From NCBI GenBank assembly GCA_963920575.1, contig OY986965.1, forward strand, positions 23,058,829 to 23,122,828: DNA of 64,000 nucleotides, written 5' to 3'. The stretch's first letter is position 1, and each line of letters opens with the position of its first letter. The notes under the pieces are model-generated. The model had not been told where the DNA came from, did not search any database, and worked only from the letters and a program-made list of their open reading frames with translations. Positions 12,401 to 22,310 of the stretch are shown here, piece by piece. The DNA comes from Narthecium ossifragum. Its lineage: Eukaryota; Streptophyta; Magnoliopsida; Dioscoreales; Nartheciaceae. A program made the translations under genes and the position numbers.

Positions 12401-15400
12401 TCATGCTTGATTGCATGCACGAGGACCTGATTGGCAGATTTGAGCACTGCCCCACTGCTCGAGATATGTGGAACCAGTTAAAGATTGCTTTTTGTCGAAC
12501 TCCGGTTACGAAGCTACGTGCTTTGAATTTACAGTTCCAGCAATACATGAAGGATCCAGGCCATTCGTTGGTCGAGCACCTTCATACGATGAGCCTCATG
12601 ATTAAGCACATGAGAGCTACTGGAAATGAGCTGTCTGATGAGCAACAAGTCTTGGCAGTGATTCGTTCCTTGCCGGACCCTGAGTGGACTCAAGTGAAGC
12701 TCTTGATGACTTATAGCGATGATGTCAAGACTTTCAAGGACATCTCGCGTCATCTCGAGCTTGAGGCGGAGCGCATTGAGGCGAATCGTAAAAAGGAGGT
12801 CCCCATCTCTCAAGCTACAAAGCGCAGGCATTCAAAGCATGTTTACGAGGGACAAGGGTTAGCTGGTAATGATACACATATTGACAGATTTGTGAAATGT
12901 CACAAATATCAGCATGGGAGCATCATAAACTTAGCAAATTTGAAGTGCTACAATTGTGGAAAGAAGGGTCACTTCGCTCGAGACTGTTCTGAGCTGAAGA
13001 AGGTATGCCCTATCCCTAATTCTCTAGAATTTCATGTTTGTTCATATGTGTTTGTGACTCATTTCTCTCCTTAGTTGGATTGTAGATTTGGGAGCATGCA
13101 GACATGTAGCTAGAGATCAAGCTGGATGCATGATTATCATCGGATACTAGCGGGAAGTCTTCGCTTTGTGAAAGAAGATAGAGCACGGGAATATGTCCTG
13201 AGAGTTGGAGTCAACCGGCTCAAGATGCGCATATGGTGCAACTTGCTCTTAAATGATGTGTTTCATACACCTATAGTCCGACCGATTTAATTAGTTCTAG
13301 CTTGTAATATTAGGATTTCCTTTCCATTATCAGTGACGTTAGTTGTTTGTCTCAAAGAAAAACCTTATGGTTGTGATGTTTTTGAAATATGTTTTCATTG
13401 GTGTTGGAATTATATTCTTAGTGAAATATAATAAGTCTATTTTAGTCTCTTCTTCAGTCCATATTCTATATGTATGTCAAGTAGATTCTTGAGCTTGGTC
13501 ACATAGGTTAAGAAAGACAGGCTGTACTAACTAGAGAATGGTTGTTGGGCCTTCTCGCTAAAGTAAGCCCATCTACCTATGAGTTTTATTTAACTATAGG
13601 ACAATCAGAGAGGTTTTTCGAATAAACCTCTAATACTTCTCATCTTTTAGAAGCTAGTCTATTCATACATCTTCGCACCCAAAGATTTTCGGCATGTCAT
13701 AGTATATCCTACATTATTTGTTAATGGTTCTTCAAATTTCGGTTTGGTGTGTAGTATATATCGCCAATTCCAAATTTTTGATTTGTTTCAAAACTTTGGA
13801 TCGGAGGTTGAGAATTAAAAGAGAAGAACTTAGAGTTCTTGTAATTGGTACAAACTGAAAGTGATTATCTGATTAGTTTAGAAAATTATGTGAAGATATA
13901 GGTATATACGGAGTTGAAGATTTGTAATATCTTGCTACTAAAGTGGTTGCAAAGAGCAGAAATCAAACTCTTTAGTGACATGGTTAGATTGATAATAGCA
14001 CAAGCTAATCTCCTGATAAGTTCCTGAGAGATAGGCTATTAAATGTTGCTTGAATCTTCAACCAAATGCCTTTAAAAGTCAATTCCAACTAGTCCATATC
14101 AGTTGTGGAATGGGAATAGTCTAACTTAGATGACTTGCACCCATATGATTCTACTTGATATGTTCATAATTCCTCCTATAAGTTAGGAGAATTGGATTCT
14201 ACAGCTGATAAATATGTTTTATCGGATCTTAAGGATTCTCGATGGGACACATTGTGTACGGTGAACATCCAAAATGAGGAATGACTGAGATGGGTTGCGA
14301 CATGTAGGGAATATTTTTCCTAATATTAGTAGTGAAAAAGGATTCCCACTCTATTAGTTAGAGGTGTCTCACTGAAATGTGTTGTCATTCCAATGACAAG
14401 ATGAGAATTTGGATTCACATCAAGTGACTGTCAGGGACAGTGGGAGTATTCATTTTGCCTAGTGGGAGAATTGTGCCATTAGGAAAATCTCAGTATTCAC
14501 GATTATATAGAAATTCATGAGGAATTGTTCATTATTTGGATTTCGAGATTGAAGGTAGGTCCTTCATAAGTGCTTATGTGAATTTATTTCCTTTGTGGAG
14601 ATGAAATTGACCAATTAGTGGAAAAATGATTAGCAAATGTAAAAAAAGAAGTAGCTCAATAATTAAGGTAGGTCCTTCATGAGTGCTTATGTGAATTTAT
14701 TTCCTTTGTGGAGATGAAATTGACCAATTGGTGGAAAAATGATTAGCAAATGAAGAAAAAGAAGTAGCTCAATAATTAAAAACTATAAATTCTATGTGAA
14801 TGTCAGTTGATTTTGTATCAATTGACAAATATAGACCCGATCGGTCTGGAATCGTTCCAAACACATTATTGATGTGATGCTTCACTTCTCCGTGAAGAAC
14901 CAGAAAATGAGTCCTTTGTGGATCATCTGATAAATAGTAAGGGACACTAAATATTAAGCTTAGTTGCTTAAAATGTTCCAATTACAATTTAAGTTGCTAA
15001 CCTCACATCATATTCCATGAAGTCTTTGTGGGCTTTATATCAGTGAGAGTTAAAAGTCACCACTTAGAAGTGGTTGTCCTCTATGTGTGAGATGGACGTG
15101 ACATATGTGAACTATTGCTTGAGATGAGGTTCTCAACAGATCAAATTTAATTGACCTTTTGGTTTGTCACAAGAGGATACTAAATTGATCAGTGCGCACT
15201 ATTCACATAAACTCCAAAAGGAAAGGGTTTAGTTCTTAATATCGAGCAAGGTCCTACGACTAGAAGAGAAAAATAAATAGTATGAGCTGCCTATAGGAAG
15301 ATCATTAGTCAGATATACATTATGTTGTGTAATTGATCAAACTTGAATCATGTTGTTAGCATGGTTAGCCGATACCATTGTAATCCTGAAGTTGCGTGTT

Positions 15401-18400
15401 GGGCAGCAATTAAAAGGATGTTCCGACACTATCGAGGGAATGAAAACCTCGGGGTATGCTATCATGGTAGCAATCTCAAAGCTGTCCGGATAAATTAGTT
15501 GTCACTTAATTCATTGGTGATTGCAAGAATTCAGGTGGTCATCAAGTACGTTTCAGTCAACATTTGGTTGCTGATCAAATTACCAGAACTCATAGCAAGA
15601 GATATCTCTTATAGATATATGAGAAATTTGATACTACTTGGGACACCATTACTTTTGTGTAATGAGCACCTTATATTGATGAGATCCGTTTTCATATCAT
15701 ATATTTCGTAATTTGTTTGCGAAGACACATATCTTGTCTGTTGTTGTCACCATGCTTATGATCGGCCCTCTCACACGAGCGGTCGCCCTGACGCTGAGTG
15801 CGGGCAGGATGAGACAATAAGATCACTAAGTACCACTTGCAGAGTGATCCCCTTTAGTACTGACTAAGCTTAAGGGTTTTTTTTGGATGTCACCTTAGTA
15901 AGTCTAAGATGAGACTGATGATGTCGAACATGGAGTATATCCACATCTTCATGAAGCCTGTACAAAGCCGGATGTGAGATGCTTGAGAAATTGGTTGAGT
16001 ACCAATTGTCTCGAGATGCTCAAGTTAGGCGCTATGAGAAGCAACTAGACTAAGATCCGTATGGCGTTGAGTGTGACAGATCCATAGTGGGAGCTCCGTC
16101 ATAACATACATATCATACTGTATGTGCTAAAGATCGACCATAATAGGGAAGTGACTGAATAGATCCCTGCTTCGTCACTGTGTGAGCCCTTATTGGACTT
16201 TAAGTCCAATACTTGTACCCTTTGGGACTAGGGACTATGCCAAGTAGTTGAAGCTTGATGTTGCTATTTTAGCATGTTATCCAAGGATCAGGAGAAAATA
16301 CGGTTCAACGGAGCATGTCTAGGAAAGCAATCAGGTTTAGATGAATTGACATGAGTTTTCAAGAAAAAATCATTTGATATCACGCTAATGATTTGTAGCT
16401 CATGGCCCGGCCAATCATGTTGGTAATAGTTCCCATGTATGATTATGAGTACAAATGCATAAAGAGATCTTGCATGGCTCAGTATTAGTTACATGAGGGA
16501 TCAAAGATGCAATGATCTGGTGTGGTTAAGATGATTTGGGGTATACACGAGATTTAGAAGTGGTGTTATGTTGGTGTGATGGTAGCTTAATATGACACCC
16601 TTCGTTGGTACTTGTTCTCGCGCGGTCGCACGCTCCATTTCCCTGTATGAAGGGAGAATAGGATGAGAGACGATTGTTGGGTGAAATATGCAATGCCCGT
16701 TGTGTACGAGTGGGAGATGTTGATAGAGTCCAATCCGGTGGTGCGTCCACATGGGCATTTGGGTTCTAGTCTATCTAAGTGATTAGACTAGCCATGACTC
16801 TAACCAATTGAGATAAGATTGGTCCTACACCTCTATAAATAGAGGAGTGAAACCCTACAACTAAGTAATCTGGATAATAGCCGTCTTTCTTATTCTCTCC
16901 TAGGGTTACCATCTAGAACCCTAGGGTTTGGAGTGTGTGTGAATGGAGAAGGCTCTGGTAGTCTTCTTCCAAAGCCGCGAGGTTCGGCATCGAGACGAGA
17001 CGACGAGGAGCATATTCGCATCAAAGTTCGTAAAGCAACCGAGATCTACAACGCTTCCGCACGAGGTATTCCGTATACCTCATCATTATATGCTAGAATC
17101 TCTAACATCTTTCAAGCACAAAAATACATTGGTATTCTAAACCTAGTGATTTTGCATCATTCGAAAGTGAACAGACTCAGCTTAAGTATCACTAAAGTAA
17201 ATTACTGAATTTAGTGGGGAAAAAATCTCTATACTAATGAACTCCAAAGATCAAGTGCAATTGTACCTGACCAACAGCACGGATAATATTCTTCTGAACT
17301 CGAATATCTTTCTCCACCTCAGCCCCTATTAAAGTGTCAAACATTTATGCCAAAAGGATAACAGCTACATCACCAATAAATTCAGAACTCCGCTGAACAA
17401 ACCTGCAGCAATATGTAACATGAATTCCCTTGTTGGATCTAAACCGACAATATTGTATCGCCCAGGCTTTTTTGCCTTATCTTTGCCTCCAGAAGTTCCA
17501 GTTTCAGAAGGCCCGCTGACAGGAGTAGCACATAAAAGTGCAGTTACCACTGCACCATGTCTTCTGTGAGTTGCCGCCAAGACCCCCGGGGATACATCAG
17601 TTACAAGATCACCACTCACAACCTATAACCATGTAGTTGACAAAATAAGGAGCAAACAAAGCAAAAATAACTGTTTTAAATCATAACGAAATGATGACTT
17701 TTACCAGAACATCATTTGCAGTAAGGTGGTGTGCCACAGCCCGTAGCGCACCAGCAGTCCCTACATCCTCAGGCACTGCAGCTACCTACAGAATGCATAC
17801 TATATTCTCATTAACCTAATTAAAGCTGTTTATCAAGAACAGAGAGGATAAAGATGCTAGATGCACCCATGCTACCTGATTGTATATCAACAAAGCTCTG
17901 TGACCATCTGCAATCTATCACTCACAATATCTCGATTGTGATGTACAAATTACAACATCTACATGAAAAAGAACATCCAAACCTCTCTAAGGTGCCAATT
18001 ATTACTACTCTTAGGTTTGAAACCCAAATGCAATCAATTGAAAGACAGCGACGGTAATTTATCACTTCATATGCCATTCTCTAGCAAGAAACCTCAATGA
18101 AATAGTATGCTTCGGTGTGCATATAGGCAATTACTTGTCCGATTATAATAAGAACATAAAGAAAAACCTAGATAATCGTTATGATTGGACCTCAACGTGA
18201 AGGCGGTCGATGTAAGCCCCGGAGATCCAACCGCCGACACGAAGTGCGGCGTCATCGCCCTCAACGACCTGCATTTAAAGAAAACAAGATCGGAAACCCT
18301 AAAATAAAGAAGAGATTGGGGACTATTACGGAATACGTGCAAGGGGAGGCGTACAACGATGAGGTCCTTGAGGTTATTAGACTCGAGGAGCTCGAGGACG

Positions 18401-18624
18401 TAGGAGAGGACGGGGCGGTTGGCCACGGGGAGCAGAGCTCTGGGAACCTCCTGTAGGATGGGGTCGAGATGACATTACTTAGTAGAAAAGAGTCGTGTTC
18501 ATAGTTATGGAATGATGAGATACAGAGAGTGGGATGGGATGGGAGAGAGGAGCAAGACCTTGGAGACGAGAGGGGCGAGGTTCTTGGAGGAGCCGCCGGC
18601 GAGGACGACCACCTGGAAATCCAT
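6475..18624 (-). CDS. EIF2B3: Translation initiation factor eIF2B subunit gamma, 13 exons
   Basis: The minus-strand coding exons are 18624-18559, 18450-18355, 18268-18191, 17785-17705, 17622-17403, 17325-17267, 9373-9324, 9213-9126, 9039-8782, 8673-8581, 7388-7284, 7083-6967 and 6540-6475. All borders are GT-AG, the phases agree, and the sum is 1377 nt (458 residues plus stop). The N-terminal half (about 1-245) is a nucleotidyltransferase-like fold starting MDFQVVVLAGGSSKNLAPLV and continuing KALLP-like PRALLPVANRPVLSY. The C-terminal half (about 330-458) is a left-handed beta-helix of hexapeptide repeats (GSKTT, LGDKCSV, IGRHCRIG, IEDGCLV). eIF2B is the cytosolic GDP-GTP exchange factor for eIF2; gamma pairs with epsilon in the catalytic subcomplex and is not itself catalytic. 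No premature stop was found. Intron 6 (17266-9374, 7.9 kb) contains a Copia element and intron 10 a hAT MITE. Confidence 0.95.
8049..8466. mobile_element. hAT-type MITE in eIF2B-gamma intron 10, TSD TGGAGCAT
   Basis: A 418-bp element with ends TAGGGCTGTAA and TTTACAGCCCTA, flanked by the identical 8-mer TGGAGCAT (8041-8048 and 8467-8474). The interior is built of GAGCTCGAGCC / GGCTCGAGCTC stretches in both orientations, so the single strand can fold extensively. There is no coding capacity. It lies in the intron between exon 10 (ends 8581) and exon 11 (starts 7388) and does not touch splice sites. Confidence 0.9.
9965..10367 (+). repeat. Left LTR of the Copia element
   Basis: Begins TGTTGCATAGAGTCC and ends CTCTAACA. 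It has a TATA box (CTATAAATAGAGG near 10081) and polypyrimidine and GC-richer sequence downstream. The copy at 16718-17107 matches along its whole length apart from an extra 12-bp TATA-region duplication here. Confidence 0.88.
10368..10383 (+). promoter_or_regulatory. Copia primer-binding site (initiator tRNA-Met type)
   Basis: TTGAAACAGAGCCAGG directly follows the left LTR. It corresponds to the standard plant Copia site TGGTATCAGAGC complementary to initiator tRNA-Met, with substitutions at the start. Confidence 0.6.
12178..13074 (+). CDS. Copia Gag polyprotein (UBN2 type)
   Basis: A 298-residue open frame starts MAPRNVIEHHEIVKLDG and has the usual UBN2/DUF4219 layout: a substrate-like start with NYDIWQEKI, an NQL/FCRTP helix region and the LPDPEWTQVK segment. 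A CCHC zinc knuckle CYNCGKKGHFARDC lies at residues 257-270. The start at 12178 was chosen because the codons from 12139 to it are not Gag-like. Downstream, in another frame, WIVDLGACRHVARD (from 13076) is the remnant of the aspartic protease, with Leu where active copies usually have Ser or Thr. Gag would form the particle that packages the RNA; with pol dead the element cannot move by itself. Confidence 0.85.
   Translation: MAPRNVIEHHEIVKLDGQNYDIWQEKIQNLLKERLLLDHLINDRTPPKEGNAVQHRSDQKDYDNWVRENRFIRFVMLDCMHEDLIGRFEHCPTARDMWNQLKIAFCRTPVTKLRALNLQFQQYMKDPGHSLVEHLHTMSLMIKHMRATGNELSDEQQVLAVIRSLPDPEWTQVKLLMTYSDDVKTFKDISRHLELEAERIEANRKKEVPISQATKRRHSKHVYEGQGLAGNDTHIDRFVKCHKYQHGSIINLANLKCYNCGKKGHFARDCSELKKVCPIPNSLEFHVCSYVFVTHFSP
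13076..15720 (+). pseudogene. Copia pol remains (protease, RNase H traces)
   Basis: After Gag only islands of pol can be read. A protease start is at 13076-13130. A piece of the reverse-transcriptase/RNase H region lies near 15380-15480 (residues like PEVACWAAIKRMFRHYRG and NLGVCYHGSNLK). There is a possible RNase H end at 15520-15640. Stops and frame changes separate them. The integrase and the catalytic part of RT were not found, so most of pol has been deleted or has decayed. Confidence 0.6.
14552..14778. repeat. 113-bp tandem duplication inside the Copia element
   Basis: Two adjacent copies beginning AAGGTAGGTCCTTCAT (14552 and 14665) differ at only a few sites. The duplication lies within decayed pol, so it arose after the element lost function. 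Confidence 0.85.
16718..17107 (+). repeat. Right LTR of the Copia element
   Basis: Begins TGTTGATAGAGTCC directly after a purine-rich stretch (GAGTGGGAGA, 16708-16717), the likely polypurine tract, and ends CTCTAACA. It lacks the 12-bp duplication seen in the left LTR. Confidence 0.88.
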
Positions 18625-18733
18625 GCCCGTCGGGTAGCAGGAGGCGAGGCAAGCGCTGGTTTCGGAGTGTGGCGTTTCTATTAAGGGGTTTATTACGGAT
18701 AATTAAACTCAGGATGTACCAATAAATTAGAAT

Positions 18734-18805
18734 GGGGATGTAGCTCAAATGGTAGAGCGCTCGCTTTGCATGCGAGAGGTACAGGTTCGATCCCCTGCAT
18801 CTCCA
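18734..18805 (+). tRNA. tRNA-Ala(UGC): tRNA-Ala, anticodon UGC
   Basis: A 72-base cloverleaf. Acceptor arms are GGGGATG and CATCTCC (one G-U) with discriminator A. The D-arm contains box A (TAGCTCAAATGG, 18741-18752). The anticodon stem CTCGC/GCGAG holds loop TTTGCAT, so the anticodon is TGC. The T-arm carries box B GGTTCGATCCC (18784-18794). No CCA is encoded, as expected for a nuclear gene. It is 109 bp upstream of, and divergent from, the eIF2B-gamma start codon. Confidence 0.95.
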
Positions 18806-18810
18806 ATTCC

Positions 18811-18815
18811 TTTTT
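18811..18815 (+). terminator. RNA polymerase III terminator, T5
   Basis: Five T residues start six bases after the tRNA discriminator base, the normal Pol III stop signal. Confidence 0.8.
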
Positions 18816-19038
18816 CACGATAGCTTATGGGATTTATTTTCAGGATCCCTTAACCTAAAACCCAATTTTGGCCTTTGTTTTTGAACAAAACAAGCTGGTT
18901 AGTATATAAAATACTAGGTGGCCCCCTGTCACCTCGCAGGTAACCATCAAGTCAATGAATGATTCGGTTATAAAAATCGATTTTGATTAATGATTTAGTA
19001 TTGATATTATATAAAGTTGTTTGTATTAAATTAATATA
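18816..19038. other. Intergenic with a short dispersed repeat
   Basis: No gene. The segment ACCCAATTTTGGCCTTTGTT with its flanks (about 18858-18903) recurs at about 22238-22283. Confidence 0.5.
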
Positions 19039-19167
19039 GGGGGATTTGTCCATAACTCCATTATTAACACCCTCTTCGTTCAAAACCCAAGCAAGTTTAG
19101 GGAAAACCCCACACAATATTTTCTTGGGATAATAACCCAAAATCTTTCAAAAAAGACCATACTGCCC

Positions 19168-19629
19168 TCACCTCCTCCTTTGAGCTCGCCCGTGCCCTTT
19201 CTCCTCTCCGATCAATGTCTCTATCGAGCTCGCTTCCGGCGTCTCCCTTCTTCTCCGGCATAGCCGCGGCCACCGGCGGCACCTTCCCTCTCCTCGAGCT
19301 CGACGATGACGGTCGCCTCCAGCCTCCCACGTCCTCGACCACTCCGTCAAGCTCCAGAACTCCCACCTCGTCTCCCGCCCCTCGACCTTGCACTGCTCTC
19401 CTCCCCCGCCATGCTCCGCCCCGGTCGCGTGAGAGGTGGAGGAAGGAAGCGAAGAGAAGGGCGGCGGAATCCGATGGAGCTCGGCGATGACAAGGTTGGC
19501 TTCAAAGCGGTGATGAGGGTGATGGAGAGGCATCATGTCGAGTCTGGATAAGAGGTCACAGGAGAGGTGGAGGAAGGAAGCGAAGAGAAGGGCGGTGAGC
19601 ACCGTAGTCAAAACCCACACCCACTGCAT
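19168..19629 (-). other. GC-rich open frame in the MULE, possible captured gene piece
   Basis: On the minus strand an open frame begins MQWVWVLTTVLTALLFASFL, a plausible membrane anchor or signal peptide, and continues 153 codons into Arg/Gly-rich low-complexity sequence. No family was recognised. Partial duplicates of the first codons lie next to it (about 19630-19750). It may be a captured 5' exon; it may equally be chance in GC-rich DNA. Confidence 0.3.
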
Positions 19630-19983
19630 CCAAGAGATTAATGCTGATTAGACTGTGGCCCATCAAAACCCACACCACCAATCCAAAGCCTTCCCAGCAA
19701 TTAATGCTGATTAGATTGAGGCCCATCAAAACCCACACCCACTGCAACCCCCTGGCCCCGTCCCCTCCACTCTCCCATCTTCTGCATGTGCCAACTTAAC
19801 ATGCCATATGACTCTACTACGGCCTATTATCATAGTTTAGAAAAAAAAAAATAATTTGAAAATTTAAAAATTACATATTTATCTCTGAAAACTTTCATAT
19901 ACCACATGGATCTTTCAAAAATTTAGTTTTTTGCAAAAATATCATTCTATTTACTTAAGTCACTAATCTAGTGTTATCTGTAT

Positions 19984-20660
19984 CCATTTTCATCTTTCTG
20001 ACTCCATTTTCATCTTTCTGAATCCATTTCCATCTCTCTGGTCTATTTTCATCTCTCTTGTCCACTTTCATCTCTCTGGTCTATTTCCATCTCTACTTTC
20101 ATCTCTCTGGTCTATTTTCATCTCTTTAGTCTATTTTCATCTCAATGGTCTACTTTCATCTCTCTGGTCTATTTCCATCTCTACTTTCATCTCTTTGGTC
20201 TATTTCCATCTCTACTTTCATCTCTTTGGTCTATTTTCATCTCTCTGGTCTATTTTCATCTCTAATTTCATCTCTCTGGTCTATTTTCATCTCTCTGGTC
20301 TATTTTCATCTCTCTGGTCTATTTCCATCTCTACTTTCATCTCTCTAGTCTATTTTCATCTCCCTGGTCTATTTCCATCTCTACTTTCATCTATTTGGTC
20401 TACTTTCATCTCTTTGGTCTATTTTCATCTCTCTGGTCTATTTCCATCTCTAATTTCATCTCTCTGGTCTATTTTCATCTCTACTTTCATCTCTCTGGTC
20501 TATTTTCATCTCTCTGGTCTATTTTCATCTCTCTGGTCTATTTCCATCTCTAATTTCATCTCTCTGGTCTATTTTCATCTCTCTGGTCTACTTTCATCTC
20601 TCTTGTCTATTTTCATCTCTCTTGTCTATTTTCATCTCTCTGATCTATTTCATCTTTCTA
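19984..20660. repeat. CT-rich minisatellite, about 18-bp unit
   Basis: Over 30 tandem copies of a unit close to TTTCATCTCTCTGGTCTA, with variants (TTTCCATCTCTAC) that recur in a loose higher-order order. The strand bias is extreme (almost no G outside GG). The long plus-strand frame over it (YFHLSGLF repeats) is a product of the repeat and not a gene. Confidence 0.92.
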
Positions 20661-20681
20661 AACCCTTATGGTTTATTTTCC

Positions 20682-20985
20682 CACTCCCCCACCTCCACGA
20701 GAGAAGCCCAGCACACCCATCTACTCGTCCTTTAGATCCATGCCTCCACAAGAGATCCATCATGGTCCTTGTCAACTCCTCATTTAAAGCTTCCACTTTT
20801 CTCACTCCCCCACCTCCACGAGAGAAGCCCAGCACACCCACCTCCTTGTCCTTTAGATCCAGTCCTCCACAAAAAATCAATCATGGTCATTGTCAACTCT
20901 TTATTTAAAGCTTCCACTTTTCCCACTCCCCACCTCCACGAGAGAAGCCCAACAGACCCACCTCCTCGTCCTTTAGGATTTGGTT
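20682..20985. repeat. Three 121-bp tandem units
   Basis: Units start CACTCCCCCACCTCCACGAG at 20682, 20803 and 20924, exactly 121 bases apart; the third is partial. Each carries TTTAAAGCTTCCACTTTT. The array directly follows the CT minisatellite within the MULE-like element. Confidence 0.85.
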
Positions 20986-22310
20986 CATGTCATCATCTCC
21001 CACTCCCTCTCTCTTGTTCTCTCCCCTTCTTATCTCGACCACACACCGGCCGGCAATGATCATAGTTGCGCCACCCTTACTCGAAGCTCCATCACCGGCT
21101 CAGCGGAGATCCGAGCTCGTCGTCGCCGGCAAAACCCCATGCCGCATCCAGGTTCCTCTCCCTTCTCTCCATCGGTGATTAATCCTTCCCTTGCTGGAGG
21201 CTGCACATGCTTCATCCACTATTTTAATCCGGCTGGTGCGTCGCCGCGCACGCTTCACCCGTATCGAATGATTGCGATCAAGGACTTGATCAAGCCGATA
21301 GAAGGCCGCCTTGGGGTAGTAGGGTGGTGTGGCTGTTGCAGGGAGGTCGATGAGAGAGGGGGAGGTCGACAAGAGAGGAGGAGGTCGGTGACAAAGAGTT
21401 GGGGCGTGGGTTCCGATGGTGGTAGGGAAGGGAGAAGAGAGTGGTGACAGTGTGGGCTTGCGGAAAGGACGATGCCGACGGCAGGAGTCCAACTAGGTGG
21501 ATGGCGGCGACGATGAGAGATCTGGAGATAGGTTCCGGGGTGGTCGGCGACGCATGTAACGGTGAGGGCGGAGGCGGTGCCGTAGGATTGTGGCTGGGAG
21601 GTGAGGTAGCTGGTGGTTACGACGACGAGGCGTCGGGGAGGTGAGTAGGCTATAGGCGCGCGACCTTGGGTCATTATGGTCTTCGCCGGAGGTAGATGGT
21701 AATGGTCGGAGAAGAAGACTTCACCGGAGGAGTGGTGATAGCTGGAGTGATTGGTGGCTGAGAGAGAGAGGGGGGGCATTATGGTCTTTTTTTAATTACA
21801 CCAGCCAAATAAACCTATCAAATGGGGTTTTCACCTTAAAAATCAAGCTAATGGGGTTTTTATGATAATTTTTGTTAAACTGGTGTTATTACCAATTATC
21901 CGATTAATATACTATAACTATAAAATAGATATAAATGTATGAATTAAATCAATCTTATAAGGGGTGGTTATGCATAACCATTTTTGCTCCTTATAAGGTT
22001 GATAAGGATGTATATTTAAAACTAACCTAGGGAATATGATAAAAATATACAAAGTTAACTTAGGAAAATATACATGTAAACAAACTAATAGAGGATAAAC
22101 GGTTGTAACCGTTTTTACTCCTTATAAGGTTGATATAAGCTTTTACAGGTAAGCAAGTTAGGGGTTAAGATTATAATATTTAAATTAACAGATAATTGGT
22201 GTTTAGTTTTATTGTATCATACATGTTTTCACGATCTTTTAACCCAATTTTGGCCTTTGTTTTTGAACAAAGTAAGCTGGTTAAGTGTATTAAATATGAA
22301 TAAAGTTTTC

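Larger units (their letters stand above)
9965..17107 (+). mobile_element. Ty1/Copia LTR retrotransposon, decayed, in eIF2B-gamma intron 6
   Basis: Two direct LTRs of about 400 bp (9965-10367 and 16718-17107) start TGTTG and end CTCTAACA. They differ at roughly 15 sites plus small indels (about 4%), including a 12-bp TATA-region duplication in the left copy. The primer-binding site after the left LTR is a decayed match to the usual Copia TGGTATCAGAGC. A gag frame is intact, but pol is mostly lost. It is transcribed opposite to the host gene. No matching 5-bp TSD is seen (ATATA left, TCTTT right), which suggests recombination or erosion. Confidence 0.88.
19039..21902. mobile_element. MULE-like element with 9-bp TSD ATTAATATA
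   Basis: The identical 9-mer ATTAATATA stands on both sides (19030-19038, 21903-21911), the TSD length of Mutator-like elements. About 125 bases at the two ends are imperfect inverted repeats: GGGGGATTTGTCCATAACTC opposite CGGATAATTGGTAATAACAC, and further in the shared AAAAAAGACCATA.TGCCC. The interior has no transposase. It holds GC-rich gene-like blocks (19160-19560 and 20990-21770), a CT minisatellite and a 121-bp tandem repeat. The AT-rich TSD could match by chance, but TIR similarity and TSD agree. It looks like a non-autonomous, sequence-capturing MULE. Confidence 0.65.

Noticed and set aside
13002..13072. Possible spliced intron after the Copia zinc knuckle (GTATGC...CTTAG)
   Set aside because: Joining at these sites does not put the protease remnant WIVDLGA in frame with Gag, so there is no coding gain.
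20195..20908. A 237-codon plus-strand open frame with YFHLSGLF repeats
   Set aside because: It is the translation of an 18-bp CT minisatellite and the following 121-bp repeat; all three frames stay open through lack of G and A-led stops.
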